Of a stretch of DNA of 64,000 nucleotides, positions 9,033-20,760 are shown in pieces. The position numbers and the translations under genes are program-made. The stretch's first letter is position 1, and each line of letters starts with the position of its first letter. The notes beneath the pieces are model-generated. The model ran no database searches, was not told the origin of the DNA, and was given only the letters and a program-made list of their open reading frames with translations. Source of the DNA: Phosphoribacter sp044220725 (GTDB lineage: Bacteria; Actinomycetota; Actinomycetes; Actinomycetales; Dermatophilaceae); assembly GCA_044220725.1 (NCBI GenBank), contig JBGAQN010000007.1, positions 9,823 to 73,822 of the forward strand. Direction: 5' to 3'.

Positions 9033-9544
9033 CCTCGCCTTTGGTTGCCAACGGTCGACGCGTCCACGTCCAGCCGGTGCCGGCCTGCGAACCCCCGGTG
9101 CTCTCCGCGGACGAGGCGCTTTCCGGGCGCGAGCCCCGCTATCACCAGGACCCCCTGGCCTTGGACTTCCTCGCGGACGCCGACCTCGGCACTCATCGGC
9201 GCCATACCGACCATGGTGCACTTCCCGAGCCCACCCCGGTGGTCGCGAGTCTCGCCCAGGCCCTGGTCGAGGTGATGGCCGGATTGCGTCCGCCCACGCA
9301 GGTCAGCCGCTGGACGTCACCGGGAGTGTATGCCGCGCTCTGCCGCCGCTCGGCGGTGGCCGCCCGCCGCGGTCCATCGTCGCGGCGTCCGGCAGTTGTG
9401 GTCAAGGTGAGAGTTCAAGAGCCGGCCACCGGCGTCGTCGAGGCCGCTGCCGTCGTGGTCCACCACGATCGAGTTCGGGCCTTGGCCTTACGCCTGATCG
9501 GCCTCGATCGCAGGTGGGTGGTCAGCGAGCTGTCGATCGGCTGA
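9029..9544 (+). CDS. Rv3235 family protein
   Basis: A 171-residue protein beginning at the ATG inside the ATGA overlap with the LysM gene. The C-terminal half contains the recognisable core 'QVSRWTSPGVYAALCRR' followed by a beta-rich segment, RVRALALRLIGLDRRWVVSELSIG. This matches the actinobacterial Rv3235 family as I recall it; its function is unknown. No signal peptide or membrane helix is visible. It converges on secA with only one base between the two stop codons, so no separate terminator can fit between them. Confidence 0.75.
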   Translation: MTSPLVANGRRVHVQPVPACEPPVLSADEALSGREPRYHQDPLALDFLADADLGTHRRHTDHGALPEPTPVVASLAQALVEVMAGLRPPTQVSRWTSPGVYAALCRRSAVAARRGPSSRRPAVVVKVRVQEPATGVVEAAAVVVHHDRVRALALRLIGLDRRWVVSELSIG

Positions 9545-9545
9545 C

Positions 9546-12455
<2,910 letters not shown>

Positions 12456-12625
12456 AGGAACTCCTCGGACGACGAACGGGGGTGGGCTCGGCCGAGCCAG
12501 AACAGAGCCAGACACGAGCCGAATACCCAGGGTAGTCCCCGAGGTCGCGGGTCACCTCACCAACGCCTCCCTGCCGGGACCGGTTCCGAATCACAGCCAC
12601 GCCATCACGTCCTCGCCAGCCGGGC

Positions 12626-13723
12626 TCACACCCCCAAGGTCTCGCGAGCCGTGCGCAGCACCGTCTCGACGAAGTCGATCCCGATGGCCTGGCTCGAGTG
12701 GCCGCGGCTACACACGGCCAGACGCAGGTCGGTCGAGCCACCAGTGAGCAGCCCCGACGTGGACACGATCCAGCGACCGGCCTGGTTGTCTCGCGGCAGC
12801 CACCCGTTCTTCACGGCGACGGTCTCCCCTGCCTGGTCGACGCCTCCGATCCCCCACCGTTGATCGGCAGCGACCGAGCGCATGAGGGCCAAGATTTCGC
12901 TGCCATCGGCAGCTGACAGCGCGCCGCCACCGCGGGCGAGAGCATCGAGCACGATGAGCCGGTCACCGGCCGTGGTCTTGGTCAGGCCCCACGCGGATGC
13001 CGCGGTGGTTGCGGTCATCCCCATGCGTTGGTAGGTCTTCGTCAGTCCGGCAGCCCGGCCGGCCGCCCGGAACAGGGTGCTGGCGGCGGCATTGTCGGAA
13101 CTACGGATCATCGCCGACGCAAGCTTCTTCTCGGAAGCCGTGAGATCGCGACGTGCGTCCCTGGCGCGCAGGTAGGTCGCCACGAGGATGTCGACTTTGA
13201 CCGTGCTGGCCATCTCGAACGGCGATCCGGTCTCGAAGACAAAGCGCCGACCGGTCACGGCGTCCAGCACACCAACACCGAAGGCGACGTTTTTGGTGCG
13301 CGGCAGCGCGGTCAGCTCGGCGGCCAGGGCCTCGGCGGCCGCGAACACGGCCGGTCCGGCGGGAGGAACGGGGGTCGGCGCCGACGTCGGCGAGACCGAG
13401 GTGGGCGCGGTCGGTTTGGTCGTGGTGACCGTCGGCTGGGTCCGCGGACTGGTGCCCGTCGTGCTCGGGGTCGGTGCGGGGGCCCTTGAGGTCAACCCGA
13501 TGTTCGGTGCGGGGTCCGTCCGATCGGTGAGCAACTCGACGAGCCCCCCGACGAGGGCCCCGCCGAAGGCCGCTACGGCCACTCTGCGCGTCACGCTGGG
13601 ACCGTTGACGCCTGTCGTGACCTCGATCCCCCTGTCTCCAGTGGGCCGGGCCCGGTGCCGGCCCGCTGGGCGGGACGATGACGGCTGTTCGGGATCGGAC
13701 ACCGCGCCAGTATGACGAAACAC
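12626..13723 (-). CDS. Membrane-anchored class A beta-lactamase-like serine hydrolase
   Basis: Up to 365 residues; an internal GTG at 13702 is an alternative start. A hydrophobic segment (RRVAVAAFGGALVGGLVELL, about 46-65) is followed by a Thr/Pro/Ser linker of about 60 residues, then a penicillin-binding fold. The motifs are Ser-x-x-Lys (STVK), SDN, and a KNG-type third box (VKNGW) in place of KTG. No clear omega-loop ExxLN is obvious. It may be a beta-lactamase, a DD-peptidase or an inactive wall-binding homologue. The linker suggests a wall-spanning, membrane-tethered form. It diverges from the triple-GNAT gene. Confidence 0.8.
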   Translation of the reverse strand: MFRHTGAVSDPEQPSSSRPAGRHRARPTGDRGIEVTTGVNGPSVTRRVAVAAFGGALVGGLVELLTDRTDPAPNIGLTSRAPAPTPSTTGTSPRTQPTVTTTKPTAPTSVSPTSAPTPVPPAGPAVFAAAEALAAELTALPRTKNVAFGVGVLDAVTGRRFVFETGSPFEMASTVKVDILVATYLRARDARRDLTASEKKLASAMIRSSDNAAASTLFRAAGRAAGLTKTYQRMGMTATTAASAWGLTKTTAGDRLIVLDALARGGGALSAADGSEILALMRSVAADQRWGIGGVDQAGETVAVKNGWLPRDNQAGRWIVSTSGLLTGGSTDLRLAVCSRGHSSQAIGIDFVETVLRTARETLGV

Positions 13724-13840
13724 CCGCCATCGCGCAGGCCCGACCCGGCTCTCGGACGCCGGCCACCGGGCCGGCCACCGGGCCGGCCGCCGGGCGGGGT
13801 CGTGGGCCGGGTCGTGGGCAAGGCCGCCGAATCGGGTTGC

Positions 13841-13882
13841 CGGACGGCATACCTGGTCGCCAGGCTGGGGGTATGCCGTCCG
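13841..13882. promoter_or_regulatory. 13-bp perfect inverted repeat over the GNAT start
   Basis: The arms at 13841-13853 and 13870-13882 are exact reverse complements of 13 bases around a 16-base loop, and each arm contains one octamer (CGGCATAC at 13845, GTATGCCG at 13871). The right arm includes the ATG at 13873, so in mRNA the hairpin would bury the start codon and its upstream purines. Confidence 0.8.
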
Positions 13883-15642
13883 CGCCCCTTCCCGTCGACG
13901 CCACCGACCCTGCCACCTCGGGGACGACCCCCCACCGCCCCGACTATCCCGAGTGCGTGCCGGTTCTCACCGATGGCGTCATCACCATCGGGGCACACCG
14001 GCCTGACGACGCGGCCCGGATCGTGGCGCAGTGTGCCAGCCCCGAGATGCAGCGGTGGGTGCCGGTGCCCAGCCCGTATCTGCCCGAGCACGCCACCGAG
14101 TTCCTCAGCCGGGTGGCCGACGGATGGCGAGACCCGGACGGTCGGCAGGAGTGGGCGATCCGAGATCAGCACGGGACCTATGTGGGCACGCTCGGCCTGT
14201 TTGACCGTTCGTCAGGTCGGTGCGAGGTCGGGTTCGCGCTGCACCCCGACGCCCGCGGTGCCGGTGTCATGTCCCGCGCGGTGCGGCTCGTGGTCGGCTG
14301 GGCCTTCGCGCACGGGGTCGAGGTCGTCCAATGGCGAGCCGAGGTCGGCAACTGGCCCTCCCGACGGATCGCGTGGACCTGCGGCTTCGACACCCCAGTC
14401 ACCGTCCGGGGCAACGGCTTGGACTACGCCGGTCGCCCCCGGGACATGTGGCACGCCACCCTGCGGCACGACGAGCCGATGCGTCCGCGGGCTCCGTGGC
14501 TCCACGTGCCTACCATCGAGGGCGACCGGGTCCGGTTGCGCGAGTTCCGCGAGGCTGACGAGCCGTTCCTGCCCGAGGCCAGGGACCCTCGCGCGGCCCG
14601 CTTCCTCACCCGCGGGATGCCCACACGCGACCGGTATGCCGCGTGGCTCACTGAGCAACGCTGCGCCGCTGCCGAGGGCCACACCATCCAGTGGGCCCTG
14701 GCCGACCGGCATACCGACGAGCTGTTGGGGGCCATCGTGCTCACCCAACTCGGCCACCCTCGAACGGCGGGTACCGGCCTGGTTGGTTACTGGCTGCTCC
14801 CCCAGTGGCGTGGCCAGGGGCTGATGGCCGAGGGCCTGGACCTGGCTGTCGCGACGTCGTTCGCCGAACCGGGGCTGCCCGCTGGGGGGCTGGGTCTGCG
14901 GGCCCTGCGGGCCGTCGTCGATGCCACCAACCCCGAGTCGGCACGGGTGCTGCGTGCAGTCGGGTTCCTCGCGTGCGGACGGGAGCGGGCGGCATACACC
15001 CACGCGGGCGAGCCACCCGCGGACGCGCTGCTGTTCGATCTGTTGGCCACCGACGACCGCGAGCGCCAACGGGTCCGTCCTCTCGTTGCCCCAGTCATCG
15101 AAACCGAACGGCTGCGGCTGCGACCCTGGCGCTCGGGCGACCGGCCCGACCCGGCGGACGACCCGGACGACGCGGCGCTGCGTTTCATGCCCGCCGGGGC
15201 CCAACCGGGGCACGACGACTTCGACGCCTGGTTGGCCCGCAAGGAGCGGTTCCGCGACGAGGCAAGCTCGCTGGACTGGTGCATCGCCGACCGCACCACC
15301 GACCGGGCGCTCGGCTCGGTCGGGCTGTTCCATCGCGGCGACGGGGCGATCGACTTCGACGCCGAACTCGGCTACTGGGTCTTCCCCTCGGCCCGCGGCC
15401 ATGGGTTTGTCGGCGAAGCCCTCCCCCAGGTCATCGAGCACGCGTTCCGGTCTCGGGCCGAGGGCGGGTTGGGTGTCACCCGGGTGCACGCCGGCGCCGA
15501 TGCCGACAACGATGCCTCGGTGGCGATCATGCGCCGGGCCGGGCTGCGCCTGTGGGGCCGAGACCGGCAGGCCTGGCGCCGAATCGACGGGACGTTGACC
15601 GACGGGGTCTACACCGAGCTGCTGGCGACCGATCCACGCTGA
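13873..15642 (+). CDS. Protein with three tandem GNAT acetyltransferase domains
   Basis: About 589 residues from the ATG at 13873; the frame is open further upstream but there it reads only Gly/Arg/Pro low complexity. Three GNAT repeats are visible: about residues 28-195 (VLTDGVITIGAHRPDDA...), 212-385 (IEGDRVRLREFREADE...) and 405-585 (IETERLRLRPWRSGD...). Each resembles the RimJ/RimL type that acetylates N-terminal or small-molecule amines with acetyl-CoA. The acetyl-CoA loops (RGAGVMSRAV, WRGQGLMAEGL, RGHGFVGEAL) are present in all three. Single or double domains are usual, so a triple array is notable. Substrate unknown. The 3' end overlaps the convergent MFS gene by 34 bp. Confidence 0.85.
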   Translation: MPSAPLPVDATDPATSGTTPHRPDYPECVPVLTDGVITIGAHRPDDAARIVAQCASPEMQRWVPVPSPYLPEHATEFLSRVADGWRDPDGRQEWAIRDQHGTYVGTLGLFDRSSGRCEVGFALHPDARGAGVMSRAVRLVVGWAFAHGVEVVQWRAEVGNWPSRRIAWTCGFDTPVTVRGNGLDYAGRPRDMWHATLRHDEPMRPRAPWLHVPTIEGDRVRLREFREADEPFLPEARDPRAARFLTRGMPTRDRYAAWLTEQRCAAAEGHTIQWALADRHTDELLGAIVLTQLGHPRTAGTGLVGYWLLPQWRGQGLMAEGLDLAVATSFAEPGLPAGGLGLRALRAVVDATNPESARVLRAVGFLACGRERAAYTHAGEPPADALLFDLLATDDRERQRVRPLVAPVIETERLRLRPWRSGDRPDPADDPDDAALRFMPAGAQPGHDDFDAWLARKERFRDEASSLDWCIADRTTDRALGSVGLFHRGDGAIDFDAELGYWVFPSARGHGFVGEALPQVIEHAFRSRAEGGLGVTRVHAGADADNDASVAIMRRAGLRLWGRDRQAWRRIDGTLTDGVYTELLATDPR

Positions 15643-17027
15643 GCGCCCGTGCCAGAATTCCTGGTGGGCGCCGGCGGCGAGGCGGCGTCATCAGCCGACC
15701 GACGCGGGATCGCCAGACACGCGAATCCCGCGACGAGACAGAGGATTCCCGCCGTCAACCAGGCCCACAGGTAGTCGCCGGTCGACTGGCGGATCCACCC
15801 GGCATACGTCGCGGCGATCCCGGCGCCGACCATGTGCGAAGCGAAGACCCACCCGAAGACGATGCTCGAGCTGGCCAGGCCGAAGTGACGTCGGCACAGC
15901 GCCATGGTCGGCGGCACCGTCGCCACCCAGTCCAGCCCGTAGAACACGACGAACAGGAACAGGCTCGGCTCGACGTCCGGCCCGAGCACGCTGGGAACGA
16001 CGAGCAGCGACAGGCCGCGCAGGACGTAGTAGGCGAGCAACAAGAGCCTCGGATCGACCCGGTCGGTGAGCCACCCCGACGCGACGGTCCCGGCGATGTC
16101 GAAGATGCCGATGAGCGCCAACAAACCGGCCGCAGTCGTCGGCGGCATCCCGTGGTCATGGGCCGCCGGGATGAAGTGAGTGCCGATGAGGCCGTTGGTC
16201 GACCACCCACAGACGAAGAACGTCCCCGCGAGCAGCCAGAACGGCATACCGTGACTCGCCTCCCCGAGCGTGCGTAAGGCGACGCGCGCCGGCGACGGTC
16301 CCTGGGCGGTCGCCGCCGCCGCCCCTGTATGCCGCCCGCCCACCTCCTGCTCGCCCGTCACCCTTGCGTCGTTGGTCGCCTTCGTGTCGGGCTCCGGGGG
16401 GGCTCCGTACGGTCGGGCTCCGACATCCGCAGGGTGGTCGGCGACGACGAGGACGATGACCGGGATGAGGGCGAGGGCGGCTCCGGCGACGACGAGAGCG
16501 GCATACCGCCACCCCGGCCCGGCTGCGAGCCCGGCGATCGACGGGAGGAAGACCAGCTGCCCCGTCGAGGAGGCCGCCGAGAACAGGCCGGTGACCAGGC
16601 CGCGTCGGGTCGCGAACCACCGGTTGGCGACGACCGAACCAAGGACCAACGCCATCGCCCCGGTCCCCAGGCCCACGAACCCGCCCCAGAGGGCCCAGAG
16701 CTGCCACGGGGCCGTCATCACGGTCGTCAACCCGCTGCCGATGCCGACCAGGACCAACGCGGTGACGATCACCCGGCGTAGGCCCAAGCGGTCCATGAGT
16801 GCCGCCGCGAAGGGAGCGGTGAGGCCGTAGATGACGAGGTTGGCCGTGACCGCTCCCGAAGTCATCGTCCGGCTCCAGCCGAACTCGTGTTCCAGTGGCT
16901 CGAGCAGGGCACCGGTCGAGGACCGGAAGCCCGCGGCTGCGACGAGAGCACCCAGCACCGCCAAGGCCACCCACCACGCGCGGTGGATGCCCTGGCTGCC
17001 CGATGTCGACCCGGCGGATGCGGTCAT
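15609..17027 (-). CDS. MFS transporter (OFA/monocarboxylate-like)
   Basis: A 472-residue major facilitator with about 12 membrane helices split by a central hydrophilic loop (about 210-250, rich in Ala/Pro/Gly/Thr). The N-terminal helix pair with 'FRSSTGALLEPLEHEFGWSR' and the loop 'DRLGLRRVI' between helices 2 and 3 match the oxalate/formate antiporter and monocarboxylate-like group. The family exchanges small organic anions across the cytoplasmic membrane; the substrate here is not determinable. It carries three octamers. Its 3' end overlaps the triple-GNAT gene. It sits 39 bp upstream of the YcaQ-family stop codon, so co-transcription from an upstream promoter is unlikely to be specific. 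Confidence 0.85.
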   Translation of the reverse strand: MTASAGSTSGSQGIHRAWWVALAVLGALVAAAGFRSSTGALLEPLEHEFGWSRTMTSGAVTANLVIYGLTAPFAAALMDRLGLRRVIVTALVLVGIGSGLTTVMTAPWQLWALWGGFVGLGTGAMALVLGSVVANRWFATRRGLVTGLFSAASSTGQLVFLPSIAGLAAGPGWRYAALVVAGAALALIPVIVLVVADHPADVGARPYGAPPEPDTKATNDARVTGEQEVGGRHTGAAAATAQGPSPARVALRTLGEASHGMPFWLLAGTFFVCGWSTNGLIGTHFIPAAHDHGMPPTTAAGLLALIGIFDIAGTVASGWLTDRVDPRLLLLAYYVLRGLSLLVVPSVLGPDVEPSLFLFVVFYGLDWVATVPPTMALCRRHFGLASSSIVFGWVFASHMVGAGIAATYAGWIRQSTGDYLWAWLTAGILCLVAGFACLAIPRRSADDAASPPAPTRNSGTGAQRGSVASSSV

Positions 17028-17066
17028 GCCCGGACGGTAGCGGACCCGGCCGGTCCCGCGGGTGGA

Positions 17067-18233
17067 CTATCCGCCGCCAGCCGGAATCACCCGCAGGTTG
17101 GGCGGCACGGCCACCTCGCCCAGCCCGAGCCATGCCGCCAGGTCGGTGAGTTCAGCTGCCAGGGCCTCGGCGGCAGCCGGTGGCACCCCCGGCTCCCAAG
17201 TGAGTCGCGGCACCCGCAAGACACCGGCAGTGCGGTCGGCCTTGAGGTCGACCCGCGAGACAATCGTGTCGCCGTAGACGAACGGCAACACGTAGTAGCC
17301 GTGCACCCGCTGCGGCGCCGGCGTGTAGATCTCGATCCGGTAGCGGACCCCGAACAGGGCCTCCGTCCGCGGCCGATGCCAGACGAGCGAGTCGAAGGGG
17401 CTCACCAAGGCGCTGACGTGCACGTTCCGCGGGATGCGGGCACCCGGGTCCAGGTATGCCGTGTCCCGCCACCCCGCGACGGACACCTCGTGGATCGTCG
17501 CCTCCCGCAGCAGGACCTCGATGGCGCTCCGCGCCTGAGCCCGGGTGAGGCGGAAGTAGTCGGCCAAGCTTGCCTCGGTGGCAATCCCCATGGCCCGAGC
17601 GGCGATTCGGACCAACTCAACGATGGCCTCACCCTCGGCCCGGTCCTGTTCGCGGGCAGCCCACGCGGCTCGGTGCGCCGGGGGTGCGACCCGGGCGAGG
17701 GCGGCATACCGGCGCTCGAACTGCGCGGTGCGCCCGGCGGAGGAGACCTGCCCCGACCAGAACAGCCACTCCAAGGCCCGCTTGACGGCCGACCAGTTCC
17801 ACCCCCAGTCCTCGTGCGAGCGCGGGAGGTCGTGGGCGAGCGCTGCCTCCACCTGGCGCGAGGTGAGCGGGCCCCGAGCCACCACCTCGTCGAGCACCGC
17901 CTCGAGCAGCCCCGGGTGCTCGTCGCGCACCCGCCGCATCCCGCCCCACGCTTCCCGCTCCGCAGCACGCATCCGCCCAGCGAACAGCGGCCAGATGGCC
18001 GGGCTGATGAGCGCAGCCTCATGCGCCCAATATTCGACGAGCCGGCGCGGCGCCTCGTCACGCATCCGGTCGAGCGCGACGCGGTCATAGGGACCGAGCC
18101 GGCTGAAGAACGGGAGATAGTGGCTGCGGGTCAGGACATTGACCGAGTCGATCTGGACGACCCCGATCCGATCGAGCACCGACCGTAGGTGGCGGGTCGT
18201 CACTGCGCCAGGCGCGGGGCGCCGGGTCGCCAA
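17067..18233 (-). CDS. YcaQ/AlkX-family winged-helix DNA glycosylase
   Basis: 388 residues from a TTG at 18233. The family (HTH_42; YcaQ, AlkZ) removes alkylated bases and unhooks interstrand crosslinks. The catalytic Gln-x-Asp is visible as QID (27-29) in 'GVVQIDSVNVLTRSHYLPFFSRLG', and 'EYWAHEAALI' also fits. The conserved N-terminal segment LTLAQARRIALAAQG is encoded in frame just upstream (to 18281), but no ATG, GTG or TTG precedes it before an in-frame TGA at 18293-18291. Either translation starts at a CTG (18278), or a one-base indel separates a GTG in the neighbouring frame, or the protein really starts at the TTG. Confidence 0.8.
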   Translation of the reverse strand: MATRRPAPGAVTTRHLRSVLDRIGVVQIDSVNVLTRSHYLPFFSRLGPYDRVALDRMRDEAPRRLVEYWAHEAALISPAIWPLFAGRMRAAEREAWGGMRRVRDEHPGLLEAVLDEVVARGPLTSRQVEAALAHDLPRSHEDWGWNWSAVKRALEWLFWSGQVSSAGRTAQFERRYAALARVAPPAHRAAWAAREQDRAEGEAIVELVRIAARAMGIATEASLADYFRLTRAQARSAIEVLLREATIHEVSVAGWRDTAYLDPGARIPRNVHVSALVSPFDSLVWHRPRTEALFGVRYRIEIYTPAPQRVHGYYVLPFVYGDTIVSRVDLKADRTAGVLRVPRLTWEPGVPPAAAEALAAELTDLAAWLGLGEVAVPPNLRVIPAGGG

Positions 18234-18345
18234 TCCCTGGGCGGCGAGCGCGATCCGTCGGGCCTGGGCAAGGGTCAGGTTGGCGATCGGTCACCGCCCC
18301 GCTCACCGCAGCGGCGCCGCCACGACCCGCCGGTATGCCGGGTGC

Positions 18346-19038
18346 TCACCCGGCGCTGGGCGGGTGGATGAGGTTCTGCTGCACGGCATACATGGCCGCT
18401 TCCATGCGGGTGTGCAACTGGAGTTTCTCGAGGATGTTGCGGACGTGGTTCTTCACGGTGTTCTCGGAGATGAACAACTCGCGACCGATCTCGCGGTTGC
18501 CCAGACCGCGGGCGACCAGGCCGAGGACCTCGATCTCGCGCTCGGTGAGTTTGGGCAGGTGACCCCCGGCGACCTCGACGTCGCGGCGGCGCATCTGGGC
18601 GAACTCCGCGAGCAACTTCGAGGCCATCGAGGGCGAGATGAGCGAGTCGCCCGCGTGCACGGCCCGGATGCCCGCGGCGATCTCGTCGCCGGGGACGTCC
18701 TTGAGGACGTAACCGTTGGCACCCGCGCGCACGGCCTCGAACAGGTCAGACTCCTCGTCGCTCATCGTCAGCATGACGATGCGCGCCGACGGCACCCGTT
18801 CACGGATCGCCTGGCAGGCCTCGATCCCACCGCAGCGAGGCATCCGCACGTCCATCAGCACGACATCGGGGACGGTAGCCTCGGCGCGCTCGACGGCGGC
18901 CATGCCGTCATCGGCCTCGTCGACGATGACAATGTCACCGTCGAGCTCGAGGACAGTGCGCAGGCCGCGTCGAAACAACGCATGGTCGTCAGCGATCAGC
19001 ACCCGGATCGGGTGTTCACGGGTCCAGCCATCGGTCAC
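18346..19038 (-). CDS. NarL/FixJ-type response regulator
   Basis: A 230-residue two-domain regulator. The receiver domain has acidic residues D17-D18, phospho-acceptor D63 (VLMDVRMP) and the switch lysine in YVLKD. The C-terminal LuxR HTH follows a linker (LTEREIEVLGLVARGLGNREIG ... SENTVKNHVRNILEKL). No histidine kinase is adjacent. It lies downstream of hpf on the same strand, a pairing I recall from other actinobacteria. The start is a GTG at 19038. An octamer lies inside its C-terminal coding region (18384) and another just after its stop (18333). Confidence 0.92.
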   Translation of the reverse strand: MTDGWTREHPIRVLIADDHALFRRGLRTVLELDGDIVIVDEADDGMAAVERAEATVPDVVLMDVRMPRCGGIEACQAIRERVPSARIVMLTMSDEESDLFEAVRAGANGYVLKDVPGDEIAAGIRAVHAGDSLISPSMASKLLAEFAQMRRRDVEVAGGHLPKLTEREIEVLGLVARGLGNREIGRELFISENTVKNHVRNILEKLQLHTRMEAAMYAVQQNLIHPPSAG

Positions 19039-19160
19039 CCGCTCATGATGACATGGCTGGTCGGGCCACGGCTGCGCCGGATGACCATTGACTCCGCCGC
19101 ACGCACCGGTGAGCGCGACGGTCGAGCGGATGGCGCCGCGGAGTCAGGTCACCCGGGGGT

Positions 19161-19793
19161 TCAGTGACCAGGGGCCGGCTCCAGGTGGATGACCCCGTAG
19201 GACCAGCCACGCCGACGGTAGACGACACTTGCCCTGCCGGTTTCGGCATCGTTGAACAAGTAGAAGTCGTGCCCCACGAGTTCCATCCGATTGACCGCTT
19301 CGGCCAGACTCATCGGCTCGCTGGAGTGGACCTTCTCGCGGACCTCGATCGGCGAGTCGCCAACGGCTCCGAAGGGGCCGACCGCAGTGTCGGCATCATC
19401 GGGCGCCTCCCCCGAGCCACTGTCGGCAGCAGCCGCAGGTGCCGCCGCCGCCTGGTTGGCGACGGGGATCGCAGCCACCTCGGGCCGGGGCGCGCGCACG
19501 GCGGCCCGGCGCCGTCCGCTGGCCCGGCGCAGCCGCTCGAGCAGTTTCTCGATGGCTTGGTCGAGCGCGTTGTATTTGTCGTCGCTGGATGCTTCGGCCC
19601 GCACGACCGACCCACGGTCGCGACAGGTGAGCTCGACATATTCCGAGTTGCGTGGGGTCCGCTCGTGGGTGACCACGACGTCGACCCGGGTGACCTTGGG
19701 CGCGATTTGGGCGACCTTGGCCAGTTTGTCGTCCAGGTATGCCCGGAAACGATCCGAGACCTGGGTGTGACGACCGGTGACGACGATGTCCAC
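19161..19793 (-). CDS. hpf: Ribosome hibernation promoting factor, long form
   Basis: A 210-residue long-form HPF. The N-terminal S30AE domain (MDIVVTGRHTQVSDRFRAYLDDKL ..., 1-100) blocks the decoding centre, and the C-terminal dimerisation domain (about 155-208, ending in RRGWSYGVIHLEP) joins two 30S subunits into 100S dimers. Residues 105-150 between them are an Ala/Pro/Asp-rich linker. AGGAGG eight bases before the ATG gives a strong ribosome-binding site. Gene order comF-hpf-secA matches M. tuberculosis Rv3242c-Rv3240c, here with several extra genes between hpf and secA. Confidence 0.96.
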   Translation of the reverse strand: MDIVVTGRHTQVSDRFRAYLDDKLAKVAQIAPKVTRVDVVVTHERTPRNSEYVELTCRDRGSVVRAEASSDDKYNALDQAIEKLLERLRRASGRRRAAVRAPRPEVAAIPVANQAAAAPAAAADSGSGEAPDDADTAVGPFGAVGDSPIEVREKVHSSEPMSLAEAVNRMELVGHDFYLFNDAETGRASVVYRRRGWSYGVIHLEPAPGH

Positions 19794-19910
19794 AAATTCC
19801 TCCTAGACGTGTGACGTGACGAGGTAGCGGGCCGGGCAGACCCCGCGAACCTGACCATCACCTCCAGTCGTCTCGGACGGTGTCATTCCACCGTAGTCGC
19901 CAGCGCCACA

Positions 19911-20570
19911 TCAGGCCAGCGCGACCGCGACCGGCCAAGCGCGGCGCGCCGTGGCCGCGACGACGGCCGCACCGACGACCTCGGCTCCGGCGCTTCGCAG
20001 GGCCCGAGCGCCCTCGCAGAGTGTGGCGCCGGTGGTGACGACGTCGTCGACGAGCAGGACTGTTCGACCGGCCACGTCGCCGGTCCAACGCCGTGCGACA
20101 ACATACGCGCCGCGCACGTTGCCGCGGATCAGGTGGGGGTCGGCCAGGAGCCGGACGGCGGCCCGCGTCAGTTCGGTCATGCTGGCCTCCCCTCGCCGAC
20201 GGCTCGCCGCTCGGCTCGATGGCACGGGCACCAAGACACACCCCGGGTATGCCGCCGCGGCCACCTCGATCGCTCCAGCGAGCAGGGGCGCCAGCACCGC
20301 CCGGGCATCCGGACGACCACCGTCTTTGGCTGCGACGACTGCGGCCCGGAGTGCGCCGGCATACCGACCCGCGGCGACAACGGGCGGCAGACCGACGGGT
20401 GCAGGGCTGGGCGGACAGGGGCGAGGAGCCGGAAAGCAACGCATGTCCACGTCGGCTGCACACGCACTGCACCAGGGTGCGGTCGCCGCGGCGCATCCGG
20501 CACACTCCGTCGGCAAGACCATGTCCACGAGGGAGGACCAGCCTCGCGCGATTCCACCACCCAGGTCCAT
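19911..20570 (-). CDS. comF: ComF family phosphoribosyltransferase-like protein
   Basis: About 219 residues from the ATG at 20570. Two CxxC pairs at the N-terminus (ECAGC and WCSAC) form the zinc-binding element of the ComF double zinc ribbon, and the C-terminal half is a type I phosphoribosyltransferase fold with the PRPP loop VLLVDDVVTTGATL. ComF is required for DNA uptake in several transformable bacteria, where it acts in the cytoplasm with ComFA-type helicases. Whether this copy serves competence is unknown, but a Tad pilus locus begins immediately beyond it. Upstream, 190 bp separate it from the divergent sensor kinase. Confidence 0.9.
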   Translation of the reverse strand: MDLGGGIARGWSSLVDMVLPTECAGCAAATAPWCSACAADVDMRCFPAPRPCPPSPAPVGLPPVVAAGRYAGALRAAVVAAKDGGRPDARAVLAPLLAGAIEVAAAAYPGCVLVPVPSSRAASRRRGEASMTELTRAAVRLLADPHLIRGNVRGAYVVARRWTGDVAGRTVLLVDDVVTTGATLCEGARALRSAGAEVVGAAVVAATARRAWPVAVALA

Positions 20571-20760
20571 CTGACCATCAGACCCTGCCGGGGCCCGCAA
20601 CCCGAGAAGAGGTCGAGCACCTGTGGACAAAGGGGTGACTGTCGAGGGGTTGTGGAGACAACCGAGGTCACGACTCTGGCCATTCTCGCCCGGCGGTCCC
20701 GTCTAGGTGTCATCATGACCACACGCGGAGGTCTCCTCGGGGAGAAAGCTCAGAGCGCAG

